The position numbers and the translations under genes were made by a program. Positions 8,488 to 20,570 of a stretch of DNA of 49,888 nt are shown piece after piece. Below the pieces are notes generated by a model, which saw nothing but the letters and a program-made list of their open reading frames with translations, ran no database searches and had not been told where the DNA came from. Each line of letters begins with the position of its first letter. The stretch's first letter is position 1. Origin of the DNA: an uncultured Ruminococcus sp. (lineage in GTDB: Bacteria > Bacillota > Clostridia > Oscillospirales > Ruminococcaceae). The DNA is taken from contig CAMZZN010000015.1 of NCBI GenBank assembly GCA_947345935.1, positions 1-49,888 on the forward strand, in the 5' to 3' direction.

Positions 8488-10256
8488 TACGCCTCCTCCT
8501 TTCTCAGAAGATCGTCAAGCTGACCGGAGATCTCAACAGAAAGCCTGCTAAATTCTTCGTCGGTATCTTCCTCTTTTACATACTTGAAACGTCCGATCTT
8601 CTCACGTACGGCAAGCTCTGACACTGCCTCGATATCAGCGCCTTTTCTGACAGCTTCCGCCGCTTCGTCGTTGAAGTTAAGGATCAGCTTCATCATATAG
8701 AGCTGCTTTTTCAGACTTGTATAGGTATCGACCTCATGAAATGCCAGCTGGTGAAGAAAATCCTCACGGATAGAACGTGCCGTCTCCATTTTCAGACGAT
8801 CTCCGGCTGATAGTGCATCCATACCGATAAGCTTTACTATTTCTTTAAGTTCCGCTTCTTCATGAAGTATCTCCATGAATCTTGCACGATTCTTCATCCA
8901 GTCAACTGAAACGTTATTATTGTACCAATCTGCCAGCGAATCGGCGTAAAGCGAATAGCTCGTCAGCCAGTTAATAGCCGGAAAATGACGCTGATAAGCC
9001 AGATTTGAGTCCAGTCCCCAGAACACCTTGACAATACGCAGGGTCGCCTGGGAAACAGGTTCTGAGATATCTCCGCCGGGAGGTGAAACAGCTCCTATAA
9101 CGGATAATGCGCCCTCCCTGCCTTGAGTTCCGTTAGAAATAACACGTCCGGCACGCTCGTAGAACTGCGCAAGACGGCTTCCGAGATAGGCGGGATATCC
9201 CTCATCGCCGGGCATTTCCTCCAGACGTCCCGACATTTCACGCAAAGCTTCAGCCCATCTTGAAGTAGAATCAGCCATAAGAGCTACTGAATAACCCATA
9301 TCACGGTAATATTCAGCGATCGTAATTCCTGTATATACAGAAGCTTCACGAGCGGCAACAGGCATATCGGAGGTATTTGCAATAAGAACCGTACGCTCCA
9401 TAAGGGATTTTCCTGTGTTCGGGTCGATAAGTTCAGGGAACTCATTGAGAACGTCTGTCATTTCATTTCCACGCTCGCCGCAGCCGATATACACGATGAT
9501 ATCAGCAGCAGCCCATTTTGCAAGCTGATGCTGAGTTACGGTTTTTCCGCTTCCGAAAGGACCGGGAATAGCCGCAACGCCGCCCTTTGCAATAGGAAAC
9601 AGACAATCGACTACACGCTGACCAGTTACAAGCGGCATATCCGGAGAAAGCTTTTTCTTATACGGTCTGCCACGGCGGACAGGCCATTTCTGGATAAGGG
9701 ACAGTTCCTTGTCACCCTTTTCTGTTTCGATAACGCAGACAATATCATTGGCATGAAAGCTTCCGGTTTCAATCTTCTTCACCTTTCCGCTGACGCCGTT
9801 CGGAACCATGATTTTATGAAGAACGATATCCGTTTCCGGAACTGTTCCGATAATATCGCCGCCCTCAACTATATCTCCCACGCTGACAGCAGGAGTAAAT
9901 TCCCAGACAGGCTCTCTTTTCAGCGACGGCACTTCAACGCCTCTCTGGAGATTGTTTCCGCAGACTTTTCTTATATCGTCCAGCGGACGCTGTATGCCGT
10001 CAAAGATACTGCCGATAAGTCCCGGACCAAGCTCGACGCTCATGGGTTCTCCGGTGGATTCAACGGATTCTCCCGTACCAAGCCCCGCAGTTTCCTCGTA
10101 CACCTGTATTGAAGCACGGTCTCCGTGCATTTCGATTATTTCACCGATAAGACGCTTGCTGCTCACACGTACAACGTCAAACATATTAGCGTCTCTCATT
10201 CCCTCTGCAACAACAAGAGGACCCGAAATTTTTACTACTGTTCCTGTGCTGCTCAT
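8487..10256 (-). CDS. atpA: V-type ATP synthase catalytic subunit A
   Basis: This 589-residue catalytic subunit has the P-loop GPFGSGKT (about 232-239), the GER motif in GCGERGNEM and the bulge (non-homologous) region at about 110-200 that marks V/A-type A subunits. The start is taken at the ATG at 10256, preceded by GAAGGGG and matching the family N-terminus ([19 protein letters not shown]). An upstream in-frame ATG at 10283 would add nine unusual residues. An 85-nt spacer with a small palindromic element separates it from subunit F. Confidence 0.95.
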   Translation of the reverse strand: MSSTGTVVKISGPLVVAEGMRDANMFDVVRVSSKRLIGEIIEMHGDRASIQVYEETAGLGTGESVESTGEPMSVELGPGLIGSIFDGIQRPLDDIRKVCGNNLQRGVEVPSLKREPVWEFTPAVSVGDIVEGGDIIGTVPETDIVLHKIMVPNGVSGKVKKIETGSFHANDIVCVIETEKGDKELSLIQKWPVRRGRPYKKKLSPDMPLVTGQRVVDCLFPIAKGGVAAIPGPFGSGKTVTQHQLAKWAAADIIVYIGCGERGNEMTDVLNEFPELIDPNTGKSLMERTVLIANTSDMPVAAREASVYTGITIAEYYRDMGYSVALMADSTSRWAEALREMSGRLEEMPGDEGYPAYLGSRLAQFYERAGRVISNGTQGREGALSVIGAVSPPGGDISEPVSQATLRIVKVFWGLDSNLAYQRHFPAINWLTSYSLYADSLADWYNNNVSVDWMKNRARFMEILHEEAELKEIVKLIGMDALSAGDRLKMETARSIREDFLHQLAFHEVDTYTSLKKQLYMMKLILNFNDEAAEAVRKGADIEAVSELAVREKIGRFKYVKEEDTDEEFSRLSVEISGQLDDLLRKEEA

Positions 10257-10288
10257 TAAATTTATACACCCCTTCTTGTACATATTCC

Positions 10289-10328
10289 AGAACCTGTTTT
10301 AATAAACAATATTATGCAGACATGTTCT
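10289..10328. repeat. Short inverted-repeat element, family 2, copy A
   Basis: AGAACCTGT (10289-10297) faces ACATGTTCT (10320-10328) with an AT-rich interior. It sits in the largest spacer of the ATPase operon. Related elements flank tyrA at 34798-34832 and 35759-35820. Confidence 0.45.
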
Positions 10329-10341
10329 TGGTATTTCCGAT

Positions 10342-10653
10342 TTAATTCAAGATATCGCTGCCGACAGCCTTTTCAACCGCTTCATGGAGCGACCTCATAC
10401 CCTCTCCGGTATTTCCGTCAACGGCAGGAATGAGAACAATCGACGGAAGCCGGCTGCTCCTGTATTTTTCGATGGTATCTCCCACAAGAGCCGCCGCTGG
10501 CTCTGTAATGAATATCACTGCAAAATCGCTTGCCGCAAGCCTTGATATAAGTTTTTTTACCTTTACCGGGTCTGTCTCACGGAACACTGAAAGTCCCAGT
10601 GCGGCATAACCTGAAACACTGGCGCTGTCGCCTATAACTGCCGCTTTATACAT
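10342..10653 (-). CDS. atpF: V-type ATP synthase subunit F
   Basis: The 103-residue protein has the subunit F fold signature: MYKAAVIGDSASVSGYAALGL, then VIFITEPAA and PSIVLIPA, as expected of the small Rossmann-like central-stalk subunit. It sits between subunits C and A, its usual place in bacterial V-type operons. Its start overlaps the end of subunit C by 8 nt. Confidence 0.9.
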   Translation of the reverse strand: MYKAAVIGDSASVSGYAALGLSVFRETDPVKVKKLISRLAASDFAVIFITEPAAALVGDTIEKYRSSRLPSIVLIPAVDGNTGEGMRSLHEAVEKAVGSDILN

Positions 10654-11581
10654 AGAGCTTACGCATCCTTTCCGTGATTGTTTCTCTGTCTGCTCCGTAT
10701 TCCCGGCATACTGTCAGAATACGGATATTTTTGATTTCTGCTTCCTTAGCAATAAAATATGCCGCCAAAGGTTCAAAACCAAAAGCCTGAAGCCGAGCGC
10801 TCTCGGCGTGTTCCATTATCATATCGTCACACCGCTTTTCAAACTGTGCAGGCGACTCCTTCAGCAAAGTTCCAAGATCGCCGTAAGCAGTACTGTCAAG
10901 AAAAGTAAACAGAGCGTCCGTTCCCGACTGCGCAGCCCTTACAAGCGATTCTTTGTCAAGCTCGCTGCTTCCGCATACGGCTGTTTCCAGAAATGAACGT
11001 GATTTTCCCATAAGGCTGCATCTGTAGGCTGTTTTTATATCAGCGCAGACAGTTGTAAGCTGTGCATACCTTACCATAAAACTGCTGCCGGTTTTCTCTG
11101 CCGCATTCTGCATTGCCCTCAAAGCAGCCGCATCAATAAGAGTATCGGAGAGCTGACCGTCAAGAGTTTCTGTCAGAAGTTCATAAGCCTCAGCCGCCGT
11201 ATCTCTCATATATTCCGGAAGATCATCATATGACTTTGACGAGATTACTTCTGTCAGAATACTGAGATCAAGATTTGTGGGTTCGATGTAATACTGTGAC
11301 GCATCCCTGTTCGACAAAAGAGCCTTTAAAGCCGCCTTGAAATTATGAAAATCGTTCCTGTAGAGAAGTATTTCAAGCTCCCTGCATCCGGGAGCAAATT
11401 CACTGAGCATATCCCAGATCTGAGCAAGAGTCTGTTCTTCCCCTGCTTTCGATGAGATCAGCGCACTGAAATCAGAAGCCGATCCTGCATTTATAAGCTG
11501 TTCTATGTCACTGTGAGTCAGCAAACTGCTTTCCATAGCCTTTACAGCCGCAACTGCACTGGCGTATTCCGTGCTGCTCAT
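10646..11581 (-). CDS. atpC: V-type ATP synthase subunit C
   Basis: The 311-residue, mostly helical protein corresponds to subunit C (eukaryotic d), the funnel-shaped coupler that joins the central stalk to the membrane rotor. It carries the family patterns of acidic, Leu-rich helices and ends in REYGADRETITERMRKLYV, a typical subunit C C-terminus. It follows subunit E by a single base and overlaps subunit F by 8 nt. Confidence 0.88.
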   Translation of the reverse strand: MSSTEYASAVAAVKAMESSLLTHSDIEQLINAGSASDFSALISSKAGEEQTLAQIWDMLSEFAPGCRELEILLYRNDFHNFKAALKALLSNRDASQYYIEPTNLDLSILTEVISSKSYDDLPEYMRDTAAEAYELLTETLDGQLSDTLIDAAALRAMQNAAEKTGSSFMVRYAQLTTVCADIKTAYRCSLMGKSRSFLETAVCGSSELDKESLVRAAQSGTDALFTFLDSTAYGDLGTLLKESPAQFEKRCDDMIMEHAESARLQAFGFEPLAAYFIAKEAEIKNIRILTVCREYGADRETITERMRKLYV

Positions 11582-11582
11582 T

Positions 11583-12185
11583 TCACATCACCTGCCCGAA
11601 TAAAGCTCTTGCTGCCGTATCTCTGACCTCATCCTTTTCAGCCTCGATAATAGCTCTGAATCCACAATTTTCGGAAACAAGACCGTATTGCAGAATAAAT
11701 CCGTCCGATATGTCGGCTGCCTCAGAAGAGATCTTTATAGTTCCCCCTGCCTTTTTTGCGATCGAACCAACAGTTTTTTCAAAATCAGCAGGCATTCTTT
11801 TAAGATCGTTTTCGCTGAAAAAGAGAACTCCCTCTCCCTTCCTTACATGATCCTGAACAAGCTTTTCCATAAGCCCGAAATACCGGTCGTCCGGCAGAGA
11901 TTTAAGCCTGCGGACAACATTTTCGATAACGGAGTCTATCATTTCAACCTTTGCGGCAAGTACCTTTCTCTTTGATGCCGCCTCTGCCGAGGAACAGGCG
12001 TTTTCAAAGTCACGCTCATGCTGAGCTTCCGCCTTTTTCATGTAATCGTTATACGCCTTTTGCGCCTTTTCATCGGCTTCCGCCTGAATTTCACCTGCTA
12101 TGGTTTTTGCAGAACTTATAATTCTGTCCTCATCCTGCTTCTGCTGTGTTTCAATAATATTTAAAATTTCGTCAAGTCCGGACAT
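11583..12185 (-). CDS. atpE: V-type ATP synthase subunit E
   Basis: The 200-residue protein has a long, charged N-terminal helix rich in Ala, Lys and Glu (about 1-100) and a small alpha/beta C-terminal domain, the build of peripheral-stalk subunit E. It would pair with the G/H subunit encoded first in the operon to form the stator. It lies 15 nt downstream of subunit K. Confidence 0.9.
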   Translation of the reverse strand: MSGLDEILNIIETQQKQDEDRIISSAKTIAGEIQAEADEKAQKAYNDYMKKAEAQHERDFENACSSAEAASKRKVLAAKVEMIDSVIENVVRRLKSLPDDRYFGLMEKLVQDHVRKGEGVLFFSENDLKRMPADFEKTVGSIAKKAGGTIKISSEAADISDGFILQYGLVSENCGFRAIIEAEKDEVRDTAARALFGQVM

Positions 12186-12200
12186 TTTCTAACCTCCGTT

Positions 12201-14646
<2,446 letters not shown>

Positions 14647-14679
14647 ATTTTGCATCAACTCCTTATATAGACGATATTA

Positions 14680-14988
14680 TCAGAAGAACCGTGAGATCAC
14701 CGCATCTACTGCCTTATCCATATTCTGCTCTGCGGTTCTGCGGAGTTCATCTGTCATTTGTCTGCATTCTTCTTCGACCTTATGATTATATTTTTTCAGC
14801 CGTTCGTCGTATCCACTCTTTATACGGGCAGATTCAGCAGCAGCATCGCCCAGTTTTTTCTGTATCGTAAGTACAGATTTTCCCTGTGCGTCGTTTATTA
14901 TTTCTTCTTTTCGCTTCTTTGCTTCCGAGATCCTTTGCCCTGCTCCTGATTCTGCGTCAAGGATCTTTTTTACTGCTTCAGACGCCAT
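14680..14988 (-). CDS. atpH: V-type ATP synthase peripheral-stalk subunit G/H
   Basis: The 102-residue protein is one long amphipathic helix rich in Lys, Glu and Ala (EAKKRKEEIINDAQGK), as expected for the G/H stator subunit that coils with subunit E. The ATG at 14988 directly follows AGGAGGG. An open frame extends further upstream but crosses the promoter at 15020-15048, so the longer version is not used. This is the first gene of the nine-gene operon. Confidence 0.85.
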   Translation of the reverse strand: MASEAVKKILDAESGAGQRISEAKKRKEEIINDAQGKSVLTIQKKLGDAAAESARIKSGYDERLKKYNHKVEEECRQMTDELRRTAEQNMDKAVDAVISRFF

Positions 14989-15019
14989 TTTATCCCTCCT
15001 TTTCCAAATTGTATTCAAT

Positions 15020-15048
15020 ATTTTACCATATATCCCCGAATGTTTCAA
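15020..15048 (-). promoter_or_regulatory. Promoter of the V-type ATPase operon
   Basis: On the minus strand, -35 TTGAAA (15043-15048) and -10 TAAAAT (15020-15025) are 17 bp apart, about 30 nt before the atpH start codon. No other good promoter was seen within the operon. Confidence 0.6.
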
Positions 15049-15107
15049 TAGACAAAATTTCTGCTGTGTCTGATTCGGATTTTCTGAATTGAATAAACGC
15101 AAAGGGA

Positions 15108-15133
15108 GCCATCCCTACAGACAGCTCCCTTTT
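15108..15133 (-). terminator. Terminator after aspS
   Basis: The stem AAAGGGAGC/GCTCCCTTT lies between aspS and the ATPase promoter. The T-tract is short and interrupted, so termination may be partial. Confidence 0.5.
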
Positions 15134-15244
15134 GAACTATATTCAACTACAATTATTATTATACATCTTTTTGCCGGGTTTGTCAAGCAGATTTTATAAA
15201 ATTATTATTCCTCCCGGAAATAACAATATTCATTATAAAGTCTG

Positions 15245-17032
15245 TTATGAATTTTCTTCATCAACCGGTTTTACAACGGTGATTCCAAGAACATCAAGAC
15301 TCTCGTCATCTACTGATGAAGGACATTCAGACATCAGCTCGCTGGCATTCTGAACCTTCGGGAATGCTGTTACATCCTTGAGACTGTCGGCTCTGCACAT
15401 TATCATTGCCAGACGGTCAAGACCGATACCCATACCTCCATGAGGCGGAGAAGCGTAACGATAAGCATCTACCAAGAATCCGAATTTTGCCTGTATTTCA
15501 TCATCTGTCATGCCAAGCGCCTCGAACATCTTTTGCTGAAGCTCAAAGTCCGTAATACGCATGGAACCGCTTGAAAGCTCCGTACCGTTGAGAACAAGAT
15601 CCCAGGCTTTGGCACGTACATTGGCAGGATCACTGTCAAGATACTCCAGGCATTCCTCCATAGGCATAGTGAAAGGATGATGTGCAGCCACCCAGGTGTC
15701 ATTCTCGTCATCATGCTCAAAGAAAGGCATTTCAGTGATCCACAGGAAATTATAAGTATTATCCGGAATGACGTCAAGACGCTTTCCGCAGATAAGGCGA
15801 ATCGCACCAAGAGTTGACAGAACCGTTTTTGTCTTATCAGCACAGATCAGCACCAAATCGCCTTTTTCAGCTCCAACCGCACTGCATATTGCTTCAAACT
15901 CGCCGTCTTTCAGGAACTTTTTGAAAGAACAACTAGGCTCGTCAGCCCAACGTATATACGCCAGCCCCTTTGCACCGATTCCCTTGGCATGATCTATAAG
16001 CTTATCGATCTCTTTTCTTGTATATGTTGCAGCGCCGTTCTTTACATTGACCGCCCGGACAGAACCTCCGTCCTCAATGGCATTTCTGAATACCGCAAAT
16101 TCCATATCCCTGACATTTTCGGTAATATCCTGTATCTCAAAACCGAAACGTGTATCAGGCTTGTCCGAACCATATCGGTTCATGGCATCGGCAAAGGTAA
16201 GACGAGGCAGTGGGGTGGGAATATCCACATCCATAAGCTCCTTGAAAGCACGCTGAACAAATCCCTCAACGCATTCCTGGATATCTTCCGCATCGACAAA
16301 AGACATTTCCAAATCTATCTGAGTAAATTCAGGCTGCCTGTCAGCACGGAGATCCTCATCACGGAAACATCTTGCAAGCTGGATATATCTGTCATATCCG
16401 GCGATCATAAGCAACTGCTTGTAGATCTGCGGTGACTGCGGAAGTGCATAGAACTTTCCCGGATGAACTCTCGATGGGATAAGATAATCTCTTGCGCCCT
16501 CCGGAGTAGATTTCATCATCATGGGAGTTTCTATTTCAAGAAAACCGTTTTCATAGAAGTATTCCCTTGTCACCTTTGCAAGACGGTGACGCATAATGAT
16601 ATTCTGCTGAAGAGGCGCTCTTCTGAGATCAAGATAACGATATTTCAAACGGAGCTCTTCGTTCACCTTTGTCTCGCTTGTGATCTCAAAGGGCGTAGTC
16701 TGAGCTTTTGAAAGAACCCTCAGATCTGTTACAAAAACCTCAATATGACCGGTTTTCAGTTTGTCATTCTTACTCTCACGCTCACGAACAACGCCTTTTG
16801 CCATAAGAACATATTCGCTGCGGCAGGAAGCGGCTTTATCAAAAAGCTCCTTTTCCGTCTCATCGTTGAACAAAAGCTGAACCACTCCCGTTCTGTCCCT
16901 CAGAACGATAAAAATAACTCCGCCCTTGTTTCTTATACGGTCAACGAAGCCTCCCACAACGACCTCTTTGCCTATCTCAGTTACGTCTCCGCAGTAATCC
17001 GTACGCTTCAGACCTTTCATTGTATCAGCCAT
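15245..17032 (-). CDS. aspS: Aspartyl-tRNA synthetase
   Basis: The 595-residue class IIb synthetase has an N-terminal OB-fold anticodon-binding domain (1-105), motif 2 FRDEDLRADRQPEFTQID, the bacterial GAD insertion domain (about 290-420) and motif 3 GMGIGLDRLAM near the C-terminus. It charges tRNA-Asp; discrimination against tRNA-Asn cannot be judged here. It starts one base after the hisS stop, the classic hisS-aspS pair of Firmicutes, and is probably cotranscribed with hisS. Confidence 0.97.
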   Translation of the reverse strand: MADTMKGLKRTDYCGDVTEIGKEVVVGGFVDRIRNKGGVIFIVLRDRTGVVQLLFNDETEKELFDKAASCRSEYVLMAKGVVRERESKNDKLKTGHIEVFVTDLRVLSKAQTTPFEITSETKVNEELRLKYRYLDLRRAPLQQNIIMRHRLAKVTREYFYENGFLEIETPMMMKSTPEGARDYLIPSRVHPGKFYALPQSPQIYKQLLMIAGYDRYIQLARCFRDEDLRADRQPEFTQIDLEMSFVDAEDIQECVEGFVQRAFKELMDVDIPTPLPRLTFADAMNRYGSDKPDTRFGFEIQDITENVRDMEFAVFRNAIEDGGSVRAVNVKNGAATYTRKEIDKLIDHAKGIGAKGLAYIRWADEPSCSFKKFLKDGEFEAICSAVGAEKGDLVLICADKTKTVLSTLGAIRLICGKRLDVIPDNTYNFLWITEMPFFEHDDENDTWVAAHHPFTMPMEECLEYLDSDPANVRAKAWDLVLNGTELSSGSMRITDFELQQKMFEALGMTDDEIQAKFGFLVDAYRYASPPHGGMGIGLDRLAMIMCRADSLKDVTAFPKVQNASELMSECPSSVDDESLDVLGITVVKPVDEENS

Positions 17033-17033
17033 A

Positions 17034-18374
17034 TTACTTATTCTCCTCAGCTAAATTTTGGAAAGCACCGACCGTTTCAGCGTCCTCGATGCTGTCCATC
17101 ATCTTATCAAAATATACAGCGTCAAAACTTCCTGTAAATTTATCGTCAAGCATGATCTCTTTTTCTTCTCCTGTTTCCATGTCCTTGAGCTTTGCTTTTC
17201 CCTCCGCAAGCTCATTGTCACCGAGAACAAGTGTGAAAACAGCTCCCGTCTTATTGGCATATTTCATCTGTGCCTTGATTCCTCTTCCCATGAGGTCGTA
17301 TTCGGCGAAAAATCCATATTCCCGAAGCTGCTTTGCAAGCTGCATCGCCTTTTCAACAGCCGGTTCTCCCATGGTCGCAAAATATATATCGCACTTTTTC
17401 GGTGTCAGAAAGCGACAGTTCTGCTTTTCCATTACGAGAAGCAGTCTCTCGATGCCCATGCCAAAACCGAGAGCCGGAACGTGCTGTCCGCCAAGCTGCT
17501 CGATAAGTCCGTCATAACGTCCGCCGCCGCATACGGTTCCCTGAGCGCCTATCTCCGTAGTCACAAACTCAAAAACCGTTTTTGTATAATAATCAAGACC
17601 TCTTACTATTCTGGGATTGACTTTATATTCTATTCCGAGATTTGTGAGATACTTTTTAAGTTTTTCAAAGTGATCTCCGCATTCTTCACAGAGATAATCA
17701 ATGATAATGGGAGCGTCTTTTCCGATTTCCTGGCATATCGTGCTTTTGCAGTCCAGGATGCGCATAGGATTTTTTTCCAGTCTTTCACGGCACGTATCGC
17801 AGAGTTCAGCTTTTCTTGCTTCAAAATAGCTTCTCAGCGCCTGATGATATTTTGCACGGCACTCCGGACATCCTATAGAATTTATATAAAGTTCGATGTT
17901 CTTAACTTCCAATCTGTCAAGTATGGTCTTTGCAAGGGAAATGACCTCCGCATCTGCTGCCGGAGACTCGCTTCCTGCCATTTCCAGACCGAACTGGTGG
18001 AACTCACGCAGTCTGCCCGCCTGCGGTCTTTCATGCCGGAAGCAGGAAAGTTTATAATAGACCCTCTGAGGAAGCGCTTCGTTAAGAAGTCCGTTCTGGA
18101 GCATAGCACGGATAGTTCCGGCTGTTCCTTCCGGACGGAGAGTAAATTTCGTTTCCTTTGCCATCACCGTATACATTTCTTTCTGTACCACGTCGGTAGT
18201 TTCTCCTACGGACCGAAGGAAAAGATCAGTATTTTCAAAGGTAGGAACTCTGATCTCCGAAAAGCCAAAGCTCTCGGCAATCTCTCCTGCGATTTTTTCA
18301 ACAGTGTGCCACTTGTGTACATCCTTCGGAAGAACATCCTCCGTACCGTTGGGACGCTTGATATTTAAAGCCAT
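17034..18374 (-). CDS. hisS: Histidyl-tRNA synthetase
   Basis: The 446-residue class II synthetase has the N-terminal signature NIKRPNGTEDVLP, motif 2 FRHERPQAGRLREFHQ, the HisA motif GLDYYTKTVFE and motif 3 ALGFGMGIERLLL, followed by a C-terminal anticodon-binding domain. The ATG at 18374 has AAAGG upstream and matches the family. The longer open frame runs backward through the mgsA terminator and is rejected. No T-box-like leader is visible between it and mgsA. Confidence 0.96.
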   Translation of the reverse strand: MALNIKRPNGTEDVLPKDVHKWHTVEKIAGEIAESFGFSEIRVPTFENTDLFLRSVGETTDVVQKEMYTVMAKETKFTLRPEGTAGTIRAMLQNGLLNEALPQRVYYKLSCFRHERPQAGRLREFHQFGLEMAGSESPAADAEVISLAKTILDRLEVKNIELYINSIGCPECRAKYHQALRSYFEARKAELCDTCRERLEKNPMRILDCKSTICQEIGKDAPIIIDYLCEECGDHFEKLKKYLTNLGIEYKVNPRIVRGLDYYTKTVFEFVTTEIGAQGTVCGGGRYDGLIEQLGGQHVPALGFGMGIERLLLVMEKQNCRFLTPKKCDIYFATMGEPAVEKAMQLAKQLREYGFFAEYDLMGRGIKAQMKYANKTGAVFTLVLGDNELAEGKAKLKDMETGEEKEIMLDDKFTGSFDAVYFDKMMDSIEDAETVGAFQNLAEENK

Positions 18375-18428
18375 ATTTTTCAGCCTTTCTTTGTTATTTT
18401 GTGACTTATTCAAAACCATTACATGAAA

Positions 18429-18450
18429 ATTGTCCCTGTGCAGGGACAAT
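18429..18450 (-). terminator. Terminator after mgsA
   Basis: The perfect 10-bp stem ATTGTCCCTG/CAGGGACAAT with a two-base loop is followed on the minus strand by TTTTC, seven bases past the mgsA stop. Confidence 0.65.
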
Positions 18451-18456
18451 AATCTA

Positions 18457-18858
18457 TCAGATACCGGGAGTTCCGACCTCTCGCCAGTCAAGATCGCCTC
18501 TTTCAAGAGCAAGAATAAGCGCCTCGGCAGTAGCGATATTGGTTGCCACTGGAACATTGTGAACATCGCACAGTCTTAAAAGGTTCATTCCCTGAACATC
18601 AGAGGACTTGGGGTTTATGGGATCTCTGAAGAAAAGGAGCACGTCCACTTCATTGCATGAAAGCAAAGCCATGATCTGCTCTGCACCGCCCTGACCGCTG
18701 AGATATCTCTTTATCGGCAGACCGGTAGCCTCGCCCACCTGCTTTCCGGTCGTATTAGTTGAAAGAAGCGTATGCTTAGACAAAATTCCGCAATAGGCGC
18801 TGCAGAACTGAACCATGAGTTCCTTTTTTGAATCGTGTGCAATAATAGCTATCTTCAT
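18457..18858 (-). CDS. mgsA: Methylglyoxal synthase
   Basis: The 133-residue protein opens MKIAIIAHDSKKELM and contains the phosphate-binding STNTTGK, the SGQGGAEQ loop and the catalytic-aspartate strand DVLLFFRDP. It converts dihydroxyacetone phosphate to methylglyoxal and phosphate, a bypass of lower glycolysis when phosphate is short. The ATG at 18858 follows AAGGAAC. It lies 58 nt downstream of minD, an order common in Clostridia, and is probably in the same operon. Confidence 0.93.
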   Translation of the reverse strand: MKIAIIAHDSKKELMVQFCSAYCGILSKHTLLSTNTTGKQVGEATGLPIKRYLSGQGGAEQIMALLSCNEVDVLLFFRDPINPKSSDVQGMNLLRLCDVHNVPVATNIATAEALILALERGDLDWREVGTPGI

Positions 18859-18916
18859 TTTTCGTTCCTTTCTCCGCACGGGAATTATACTAAGAATGTG
18901 CGGTACATATTCTGGA

Positions 18917-19654
18917 TTAAGAAGTTTTTACTGTAAGCGGAACAAATTCACCGCCGAGTCTTTTTGAAATTGCATCAAAAGCCCTCAGCGCTTCCGAATC
19001 GGTAGGAATAGGATTACCCTTTCCTGTAGCAACAGTCATCTGGAAATCATCCGGAACGACTCCGATAAGCTGAACTCCCACTTTATCAATTATCTCGTCA
19101 AGATTATCAACAAGAGAATTTCCGATAACTCTTTTGCTTACCTTGTTGATTATCAGACGCTGGCTCTTGTTTCCTCTCTTGTAGAATTCATCCGACATAA
19201 GACTTGCATCTCTGATGCACACCTGGTCAGGCGTTGATATAACAAGTATAAGATTTGCCTGTTCAACGATGTCAAATACATGGGAATTAATTCCTGCACC
19301 GGTATCAATTATTATGTATTCATAATATTTTTTGATCAAACGGCAGATATCGACTATCTGCTCAGCCGTAACAGACGTAAGTGATTTTGGTGCACAAAGT
19401 ATACTGAGATTTGAAGACATGGGCACCTGAGAAACAGCTTCAAGAACAGGCTTTTTTCCGTTCAGGACATCTCCCAGGTCATATTTTATATCATTTTCCA
19501 TGCCAAACATAATATCAAGGCATCTGAGACCAAAATCCAACTCAATAATGAGCGTTCTGTGTCCCTGCTTTGACAGTGTATATCCCAGACCGGCGCAAAC
19601 GGTTGATTTTCCGGTTCCGCCCTTTCCTGATGTAACAGCAATAACTTTTGACAT
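18917..19654 (-). CDS. minD: MinD-like ParA-family septum-site ATPase
   Basis: The 245-residue protein has the deviant Walker A KGGTGKST (about 10-17), the switch IIDTGAG with hydrophobic lead, and the MinD-type DxxFGLRCLDIMFG segment after strand 2. MinD positions the division septum by dimerising on the membrane with ATP. Two features differ from textbook MinD: the chain is short and ends GGEFVPLTVKTS without an obvious basic amphipathic membrane-targeting helix, and no minC or minE is adjacent. A general MinD/FlhG-type ATPase is the alternative. The gene has a perfect promoter at 19744-19772. Confidence 0.75.
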   Translation of the reverse strand: MSKVIAVTSGKGGTGKSTVCAGLGYTLSKQGHRTLIIELDFGLRCLDIMFGMENDIKYDLGDVLNGKKPVLEAVSQVPMSSNLSILCAPKSLTSVTAEQIVDICRLIKKYYEYIIIDTGAGINSHVFDIVEQANLILVISTPDQVCIRDASLMSDEFYKRGNKSQRLIINKVSKRVIGNSLVDNLDEIIDKVGVQLIGVVPDDFQMTVATGKGNPIPTDSEALRAFDAISKRLGGEFVPLTVKTS

Positions 19655-19743
19655 TACTTCTTCCTTTCCGATATCCGTATGCCAGAGCTTCATTGCTGCT
19701 GAACGTCACCGGACTCTTCAATAATCATTCTATAATATTTTAT

Positions 19744-19772
19744 ATTATAGCACAAATCCCTTTTAATGTCAA
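19744..19772 (-). promoter_or_regulatory. Promoter of minD-mgsA
   Basis: Minus-strand TTGACA (19767-19772) and TATAAT (19744-19749) with a 17-bp spacer. Upstream at 19795-19805 and 19827-19837 lies a direct repeat AAAATTGTGCA, two copies 32 bp apart, which could be regulator sites. Confidence 0.75.
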
Positions 19773-19890
19773 AGAAGTTTTTTGTATAAAACATAAAATT
19801 GTGCAATTCATAATTTTCAACACATTAAAATTGTGCATTTTTTACAAAACTCATATAATTGAAACTAACTCAACACAAATTTAAATCAAA

Positions 19891-19919
19891 TCGGCTGTCT
19901 CTTTATAAGACAGCCGATC
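19891..19919 (-). terminator. Terminator after rubrerythrin
   Basis: The stem TCGGCTGTC(T)/(A)GACAGCCGA with a short loop is followed on the minus strand by TTTGATTTAAATTTG. Confidence 0.65.
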
Positions 19920-19970
19920 GAATCAGAACAGGAACGTTATGCGAAACAATACTTCCTGAAAGAGTGTTTA

Positions 19971-20522
19971 TTAACCAAAATATCTCTTGAGCAGCCCCTC
20001 GAAAGCCTTGCCGTGACGAGCCTCGTCCTTAGCCATTTCATGAACCGTATCGTGAATAGCGTCAAGATTCAGTTCCTTTGCTCTTTTAGCCAGCGCAAGC
20101 TTACCCTCTGTAGCGCCATGCTCAGCGGCAACTCTCTTTGTAAGATTTTCCTTTGTTGAGGATGAAACCACCTCGCCGAGAAGTTCAGCGAACTTTGCAG
20201 CGTGTTCAGCTTCCTCATAAGCAGCCTTTTCCCAATAGAGACCGATCTCAGGATAGCCCTCTCTGTGGGCAACTCTTGCCATTGCAAGATACATTCCTAC
20301 TTCCGTACATTCGCCGCTGAAATTGGCACGAAGTCCGTCAATGATCTCCTGATCTGTAACAGCCTTAGCTGTTCCAACCTCATGCTCACAGGCGAAAACA
20401 AGCTTATCGTCAGCTTCCTTAACGATGAATTTAGAACCCGGAACGCCGCACTGAGGGCACTTATCGGGAGCTTCGTCTCCCTCGTGAACATAACCGCAAA
20501 CGGGACATACATATTTTTTCAT
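19971..20522 (-). CDS. Rubrerythrin with N-terminal rubredoxin domain (reverse rubrerythrin)
   Basis: The 183-residue protein begins with a rubredoxin iron site (C6, C9, C22, C25 in CPVCG ... CPQCG) and continues into a ferritin-like diiron domain with paired E/ExxH motifs ([19 protein letters not shown]). Domain order is the reverse of classical rubrerythrin, the form typical of Clostridia, where it works as a peroxide or oxygen reductase fed by NADH and rubredoxin reductase. The ATG at 20522 has GGAGG upstream. The neighbouring Crp/Fnr regulator and glycyl-radical-like gene make this a small redox island. Confidence 0.93.
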   Translation of the reverse strand: MKKYVCPVCGYVHEGDEAPDKCPQCGVPGSKFIVKEADDKLVFACEHEVGTAKAVTDQEIIDGLRANFSGECTEVGMYLAMARVAHREGYPEIGLYWEKAAYEEAEHAAKFAELLGEVVSSSTKENLTKRVAAEHGATEGKLALAKRAKELNLDAIHDTVHEMAKDEARHGKAFEGLLKRYFG

Positions 20523-20570
20523 TTCAATTACCTCCATAATGATTTATCAAATACCGCATTATAAGCAATA

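Noticed and set aside
17058-18368. A 436-codon open frame on the plus strand opposite hisS
   Set aside because: It is the antisense shadow of a well-conserved synthetase gene, has no ribosome binding site and shows cysteine/phenylalanine-rich low-quality protein.
18375-18456. Possible T-box leader before hisS
   Set aside because: Only a short terminator hairpin for mgsA is present; there is no T-box consensus (GGTGGNACCGCG-like) or specifier stem.
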